NCBI GenBank assembly: GCA_012510325.1
Contig: JAAZIG010000184.1
Location: 1 to 9,655 of the forward strand
From: Bacillota bacterium
Lineage (GTDB): Bacteria > Bacillota > Dethiobacteria > DTU022
Length of the DNA stretch: 9,655 nucleotides
Direction: 5' to 3'
Numbering within the stretch: the stretch's first letter is position 1; each line of letters starts with the position of its first letter. The notes below the pieces were generated by a model. That model searched no databases. It was given only the letters and a program-made list of their open reading frames with translations, and was not told the origin of the DNA. Of this stretch, positions 5,407 through 9,655 are shown one piece after another. The position numbers were made by a program, and so were the translations under genes.

Positions 5407-6540
5407 CTACTCCAGATAATCTTTCAGCTGTTTGCTGCGCATGGGATGGCGCAGCTTGCGCAGCGCCTTGGCTTCGATCTGCCGGATCCGCTCCCGGGTA
5501 ACCCCGAAAAACTGGCCGACCTCTTCCAGGGTCCGTGAACGGCCGTCATCGAGCCCGAACCTGAGCCGCAGCACTTTTTCCTCGCGTGAGGTGAGCGTAT
5601 CGAGAACATCCTCCAGCTGCTCCTTGAGCAGCTCAAAAGCCGCTGCATCTACAGGCGCCTGCGCCTCCTGATCCTCGATGAAATCACCAAGGTGACTGTC
5701 GTCTTCCTCGCCAATCGGCGTCTCCAGCGAAACCGGTTCCTGGGAGATCTTTAAAATCTCGCGCACCCGGTCTTCGCTGATATTCATTTCCCGGGCAATC
5801 TCTTCGGGAGCGGGCTCCCGGCCCAGCTCCTGAACCAGTTGCCGCTGGATGCGGTTCAGTTTGTTAATCGTCTCGACCATATGCACCGGAATACGGATGG
5901 TGCGGGCCTGATCGGCGATGGCCCGGGTAATCGCCTGGCGGATCCACCAGGTCGCATAGGTGCTGAATTTATAGCCCTTGCGGTAATCAAACTTCTCGAC
6001 CGCTTTGATCAATCCGAGATTCCCCTCCTGGATCAGATCCAGAAAAAGCATCCCCCGGCCGACGTACTTCTTGGCAATGCTGACCACCAGGCGCAGATTG
6101 GCCTCAGCCAGGCGGCGTCTGGCCTCTTCGCTATTGTTCTCAATGGCTTTGGCCAGCTCCACCTCTTCTTCAGGAGTGAGCAATGATATTTTGCCGATCT
6201 CCTTTAAATACATCCTTACCGGGTCGTTAATCGCCACCCCTCCGGGCAAAGAAAGATCTTCCTCTCCATCTGTCTTGGTCGTATCTTCGGCAACTTTGGT
6301 TTTCTTCTCCGCCTTCTTGACAGCAGAGTTGTTGCCGTTTCCGGCGGCTTCATCCACTATTTCGATTCCCTGTTCCGCCAGGTGATCGTAAAAACGGTCA
6401 AGCGCTTCCACCGAAAGGTCATACGACTGCAGACTATCGGTGATCTCTTTGAAAGAAAGAGAGCCTTTGCTCTTGCCGCGGCTAATCAGATCTCGCTGGG
6501 CATCTTTCAGGGATGCAACTTTCTGTATTTCTTTAGCCAT
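5407..6540 (-). CDS. rpoD: Primary RNA polymerase sigma factor, RpoD/SigA
   Basis: This housekeeping sigma factor directs RNA polymerase to -10/-35 promoters such as the one just downstream. It has 377 residues, close to Gram-positive SigA and far shorter than proteobacterial RpoD. An N-terminal region (1-70) and a Lys/Asp/Glu-rich linker (75-95) precede region 1.2 (INDPVRMYLKEIG, 104-116). Region 2 (about 142-220) contains NLRLVVSIAKKYVGRG, the -10-recognition helix around YATWWIRQAITRAI, and IRIPVHM. Region 3 follows, then region 4 (about 316-368) with its helix-turn-helix (LEEVGQFFGVTRERIRQIE) for the -35 element. The ATG at 6540 overlaps the dnaG stop by 8 bases, and a GAGGGGAG ribosome binding site lies inside dnaG. 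Translation is therefore probably coupled, as in the dnaG-rpoD pair of many bacteria. Confidence 0.98.
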   Translation of the reverse strand: MAKEIQKVASLKDAQRDLISRGKSKGSLSFKEITDSLQSYDLSVEALDRFYDHLAEQGIEIVDEAAGNGNNSAVKKAEKKTKVAEDTTKTDGEEDLSLPGGVAINDPVRMYLKEIGKISLLTPEEEVELAKAIENNSEEARRRLAEANLRLVVSIAKKYVGRGMLFLDLIQEGNLGLIKAVEKFDYRKGYKFSTYATWWIRQAITRAIADQARTIRIPVHMVETINKLNRIQRQLVQELGREPAPEEIAREMNISEDRVREILKISQEPVSLETPIGEEDDSHLGDFIEDQEAQAPVDAAAFELLKEQLEDVLDTLTSREEKVLRLRFGLDDGRSRTLEEVGQFFGVTRERIRQIEAKALRKLRHPMRSKQLKDYLE

Positions 6541-8377
6541 GCAAATTCTCCCCTCCCCCGGAACGATAGGTAGCCCCTTTTAGGCGCTTGATCACCTGTA
6601 AATGCTCCTGAAGTAATTTTTTATCATAATCACTGTACTGCTTCTTCTGATCGATCTCTTTCAATATCTTTTGCTGCAACTCCTGTTGCCTGGCTAGTTT
6701 TTCCCGATTTATTCTTTCAATACAATCCCCGGCCATGCGTAACAGCATGCCGGCTTCCAGATCCTGCAGGCTCGGGTCCGTGGAAGCTGCAGCGATCATC
6801 TTGTGAATATTGCTGTCTGTAAAACAGTCGACCAGCACTTCGCCAGTAACAGTGCGCCCTTCCTCTTTTAATTTCAAAATTGTTTCAACAACCTGCCGCA
6901 ACGGCCCCTCCGGAAAATCAGCGGCTTCCAGGGAGCCGGAGACCGCCTCGACAGCCTCTTCGCTCTGCATCATCAAGGAAAGGAGCATTTTTTCAGCCGG
7001 GTGCGCCTTTAACTGGTCTGTATCCTTAGTCTGGACCTTTATCCGTAGATTATGACCGGAAAAGGATTTTTGTCCCTTAAGGCTCCGCTGAAGCTCCCGC
7101 CGCACTGCTCCTTCGGAGACGCCGAGCTCCTCGGCGACCCTTTGGAGATAGATATCACGCTCGACCAGATTCGGTATTTCCCGCAGAAACGTGAGCGATT
7201 CCTCCAGAAAGCGCTTCCGGCTTTCCTCGGAAGAAGGATCACAGCGCTTCTTTAAGGTCTCGAGCCGGTATTCCGAGAGAGGCAGCGCCCGGTTAAGGAT
7301 CTCTTCAAAATAGGACGCTCCCCGCTGCCGGATGAGCCCGTCAGGATCGCTGCCCTCGGGCAGGGAGGCCACCTCGACCAGGCAGCCCGAATCCTGCAGC
7401 ACTTTCAGTCCCCGCCATGTGGCCGCCTCTCCGGCGCTGTCGGCATCATAGGCGATGATCACCTTTTCCGCCTGGGAGCGGATCAGACGCCCCTGCGCCG
7501 GGGTCAGCGCCGTCCCCAGCGAAGCAACAATGTTTTTGATACCAGCCTGAAAAGAGGTGATCACATCGGTATAACCCTCCACGATTATCGCAGTTTTGTG
7601 GAGGCGGATCTCACGCCGGGCCAGATGCATCCCGTAAAGATAGGCACCTTTTTCAAAAACTGGCGTCTCCGGTGAATTCAGATACTTGGGAACACTTTTA
7701 TCTTCCTCATCCATCGCTCTGGCACCAAAACCGACCACTTTCCCGCTCAAATTGCAGATGGGAAAGAGCAGCCTATCCCTGAACCGATCGTAGTGACCGC
7801 CGCTCTTGCGGGGAGAGACCAGCCCCGCTTTTAAGAGAAGTTCACTGCTGATCCCCTTTTTTTGAGCATGATCCCCCAAGTTTTGCCACCCTGGCGGGGC
7901 GTAACCAAGGCCAAAAAACTCGATGGAATCCTCGTTGATACCCCTCTTGGCAAGATAAGCCTTCGCTTTTCTGCCGGCGGGGTCATGGCGGAGCTGCCCG
8001 GAGAAGAAATCTGCCGCCAGGCGGTTCAAGGCAAAAATTTGTTCCTTGAGCCGGCTTCCCTCGCTGCGGGCGCCCCTTGTTTCAGGAATCCTGACCCCGG
8101 TTCTTCGGGCCAGAAAGCGGACCGCTTCCGGGAACTCAAGGTGTTCCATCTTCATGACAAAATTAAACACATTTCCGGAAGCGCCGCAGCCAAAACAGTG
8201 AAAAAGTTGTTTCTCCGGCGAGACGGTGAACGAAGGTGTTTTTTCATTGTGAAAGGGACACAGGCCAAGCATATTTTTCCCCCTCTTTTCCAGAGCAAGA
8301 TACTCCCCAACCAGGCCGGCCATATCACAGCTCTGCCTGATTTCATCGATGATGTGCTCCGGAATACCCTGTGTCAA
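6533..8377 (-). CDS. dnaG: DNA primase DnaG
   Basis: DnaG makes the RNA primers for chromosome replication and binds the DnaB helicase through its C-terminus. From TTG 8377 it has 614 residues, a normal length. The CHC2 zinc finger has Cys40, His43, Cys61 and Cys64 (CPFHNEKTPSF and FHCFGCGASGN). The catalytic core has RFRDRLLFPI (198-207), the TOPRIM EGYTD (Glu267) and YDADSAG (Asp311, Asp313) for metal binding. The last 150 or so residues are the less conserved helicase-binding part. I chose TTG 8377 because IPEHIIDEIR begins the family alignment a few residues later, zinc-site spacing then fits E. coli DnaG, and GGCGGTGA lies about 4 bases before it. An ATG at 8533 would add 52 unusual residues. 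Its last 8 bases overlap rpoD. Confidence 0.95.
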   Translation of the reverse strand: MTQGIPEHIIDEIRQSCDMAGLVGEYLALEKRGKNMLGLCPFHNEKTPSFTVSPEKQLFHCFGCGASGNVFNFVMKMEHLEFPEAVRFLARRTGVRIPETRGARSEGSRLKEQIFALNRLAADFFSGQLRHDPAGRKAKAYLAKRGINEDSIEFFGLGYAPPGWQNLGDHAQKKGISSELLLKAGLVSPRKSGGHYDRFRDRLLFPICNLSGKVVGFGARAMDEEDKSVPKYLNSPETPVFEKGAYLYGMHLARREIRLHKTAIIVEGYTDVITSFQAGIKNIVASLGTALTPAQGRLIRSQAEKVIIAYDADSAGEAATWRGLKVLQDSGCLVEVASLPEGSDPDGLIRQRGASYFEEILNRALPLSEYRLETLKKRCDPSSEESRKRFLEESLTFLREIPNLVERDIYLQRVAEELGVSEGAVRRELQRSLKGQKSFSGHNLRIKVQTKDTDQLKAHPAEKMLLSLMMQSEEAVEAVSGSLEAADFPEGPLRQVVETILKLKEEGRTVTGEVLVDCFTDSNIHKMIAAASTDPSLQDLEAGMLLRMAGDCIERINREKLARQQELQQKILKEIDQKKQYSDYDKKLLQEHLQVIKRLKGATYRSGGGENLHG

Positions 8378-8802
8378 ATTTTCACCGCCAGTTAGCCGTA
8401 AGTTATTCCGCCAGGTGCTCTTCACCACCCGTAAGATAGAAAAACCCCATCCCGTTTGCGAAGAGACGAGGCAACCCTGGACAAACGATTTTTCAGCGTC
8501 GATCCGATAAGACCGGGACGCTCCTCCCTGCATGAACTAATTTATCCAATTTTACTGTACACTATATTCTACGCCCCAGAAGATAATCCTGCTTGCGTGA
8601 TAAATTCCGCAAACAAGCTTTGCCATATTATTACCAGAATGTGACAATATTATCCCTTAACCGGGCTGGTTTCCGGGCAAAGCAGCCGCCTGCCGCATAT
8701 CAGTTGCAACGGGGCCGTCCCCCCGCGGGAACGGCCCCGTCAAGACCCTTATTTAACTGCCGCCGCCGATTCCGCAAGAAACGGCCGGGGCGGGCAATTC
8801 GC
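8378..8802. other. Gene-less stretch upstream of dnaG
   Basis: It separates dnaG from the end of the iron-sulfur flavoprotein gene. The dnaG frame stays open to ATG 8533, but that part lacks family similarity. AT-rich sequence at about 8535-8660 probably contains the dnaG-rpoD promoter. TAGAAT and TATAGT hexamers occur on the minus strand near 8563-8570, yet I find no matching -35. The hairpin at 8709-8740 lies at the far end. Confidence 0.45.
8709..8740 (-). terminator. GC-rich hairpin after the iron-sulfur flavoprotein gene
   Basis: A perfect 10-bp stem (ACGGGGCCGT at 8709-8718 with ACGGCCCCGT at 8731-8740) can be extended inward by three G-C pairs past a bulged A. It lies about 60 bases after the stop codon at 8803. 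Neither strand shows a clear T tract after it, so it could be a terminator without U-run, a transcript-end stabiliser or a bidirectional barrier. Confidence 0.5.
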
Positions 8803-9655
8803 TTAACGCAGCGGCGACGGAGTCAGCTCTTTGAACTGTTCCGCAGCCTCCTCCAGAATCTGTCCGAAATTGTCGACATCGGCATAGGAGAGTTCGCGGT
8901 AAGCGATCCGCGCATCCCCAAGGCCCATCTCTTCGAGAAGAGTGTTCAGATAATCGATCCGTTTCTTGATCCAGACTATGGTATCCTTGTGCGGACAAGT
9001 CTCCTGAGCCTCTTCCTTGCAGCCGAGCACGACAATACCGTCCACACCCATCTCCACCGCTTTCAGCAGGTGCAGCGTATCAACCTTCCCGACACAGGGA
9101 TAGCGCACTATAGCCAGATTGGCTGCCTGATAACCGGTCACCTCAGGAAGGGCAAAGGGCCCGTAACCGCAGGTAACGGCAAGCACTGCCGGCGCACTGT
9201 TTGCTTTTTCCAGCAGCCCGGTGACGGCAGGCTCGATGGCGTTGGCCGCTTCGTCGATCAGCGGGGTGCGGAATTGAATGGCATAAGCCGGACAGATCGA
9301 CATGCACAGACCGCAGGCCTGGCACTGCTCACTGCGAATGGTCACGGTCCCGTCCACATTAACGATGGGGACGTCATAGGGGCAGACGCGCACGCAAGTT
9401 AAACAGTTAACGCAAAGCTCTTCGATGCGCTCAGCTCCCGCCAGACAAGTCAGGCAGCGGCGGGCTTCATTTATCGCCGTGACGGTATCGTAACCGAGCT
9501 CAGCCTGTTTGCAGTGTTTGATCCGTTCGGCAGGATCGATCATCGGAATAGCATTGCGATCAACCCGGGTGACTTTGTCCGCCACATCCGTCTGGAGCTT
9601 CTCCAGGGGAACGGGCTCCTCCAACAGGGTGCGGTCAAAGGGCTCGTCGCGGAGA
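8803..9655 (-). CDS. Iron-sulfur flavoprotein C-terminal part with MvhD-like domain (5' truncated by window edge)
   Basis: The last 283 residues of a larger protein are visible, and the frame stays open to the window edge. The first part (INEARRCLTC) resembles the stretch linking Fe-S and flavin domains in GltD/HdrA-type NAD(P)- or FAD-linked oxidoreductases, so an FAD domain probably lies upstream. Two [4Fe-4S] motifs follow: CVNCLTCVRVCP (81-92) and CQACGLCMSICP (111-122). The final 140 residues look like the MvhD/FrhD [2Fe-2S] domain that passes electrons between hydrogenase or formate dehydrogenase and heterodisulfide reductase: VTCGYG, RYPCVGKVDTLHLLKA, GVDGIVVLGC and ETCPHKD. The first Cys pair and the GCHxxxCHY motif are altered. 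A role in soluble, possibly electron-bifurcating, redox chemistry is inferred from the family. A TTG at 9624 is only an internal codon. Confidence 0.85.
   Translation of the reverse strand, partial: LRDEPFDRTLLEEPVPLEKLQTDVADKVTRVDRNAIPMIDPAERIKHCKQAELGYDTVTAINEARRCLTCLAGAERIEELCVNCLTCVRVCPYDVPIVNVDGTVTIRSEQCQACGLCMSICPAYAIQFRTPLIDEAANAIEPAVTGLLEKANSAPAVLAVTCGYGPFALPEVTGYQAANLAIVRYPCVGKVDTLHLLKAVEMGVDGIVVLGCKEEAQETCPHKDTIVWIKKRIDYLNTLLEEMGLGDARIAYRELSYADVDNFGQILEEAAEQFKELTPSPLR

Noticed and set aside
8709..8740. Shared ACGGGGC stem start in the hairpins at 478-506 and 8709-8740 as a dispersed repeat family
   Set aside because: The stems diverge after seven bases, and GC-rich terminator stems commonly look alike.

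Overview
The window suggests a strictly anaerobic Firmicute of the Clostridia class, possibly syntrophic, hydrogen-metabolising or acetogenic. Three things point there. The primary sigma factor is short (377 residues), as in SigA of Gram-positive bacteria rather than the long proteobacterial RpoD. Shine-Dalgarno sites are strong and purine-rich. Hydrogenase maturation genes sit near an MvhD/Hdr-type electron-transfer protein. The genus cannot be fixed from sequence alone.

Layout: nearly everything is on the minus strand. (1) Positions 1-457 hold the only plus-strand coding sequence: the last 36 codons of an unidentified protein (1-111), then an orphan 3' coding fragment (224-457) with no credible start, probably a pseudogene. 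(2) Positions 478-506 are a perfect intrinsic terminator for the minus-strand acyl-CoA ligase at 544-2232. (3) An AT-rich leader and a gene-less stretch (2233-2602) precede a compact three-gene operon read from 4827 to 2603: a cysteine-rich ferredoxin-like protein, hypA and hypB. HypA and HypB deliver nickel to [NiFe]-hydrogenase. The hypA reading frame reaches its conserved His-Glu start only through a non-standard AUC (or AUU) codon. (4) Positions 4828-5265 lack a recognised gene but hold a possible 63-residue ORF, small hairpins and a 12-base palindrome. (5) A tRNA-Asn gene (5266-5340) has an almost consensus promoter just upstream. (6) dnaG (8377-6533) and rpoD (6540-5407) overlap by 8 bases and form the primase/sigma core of the macromolecular synthesis operon. 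(7) After a gene-less stretch with a GC-rich hairpin, the window ends inside the 3' part of a large flavoprotein/iron-sulfur gene whose C-terminus carries two [4Fe-4S] motifs and a divergent MvhD domain.

Functionally the window joins core replication and transcription genes (dnaG, rpoD, tRNA-Asn) to anaerobic energy genes: nickel-hydrogenase maturation, an Hdr/Mvh-like electron-transfer protein and fatty-acid activation. No phage, insertion sequence or CRISPR array was seen. The best candidates for something undescribed are the noncanonical hypA start, the cysteine-rich protein in the hypAB operon and the divergent MvhD domain.
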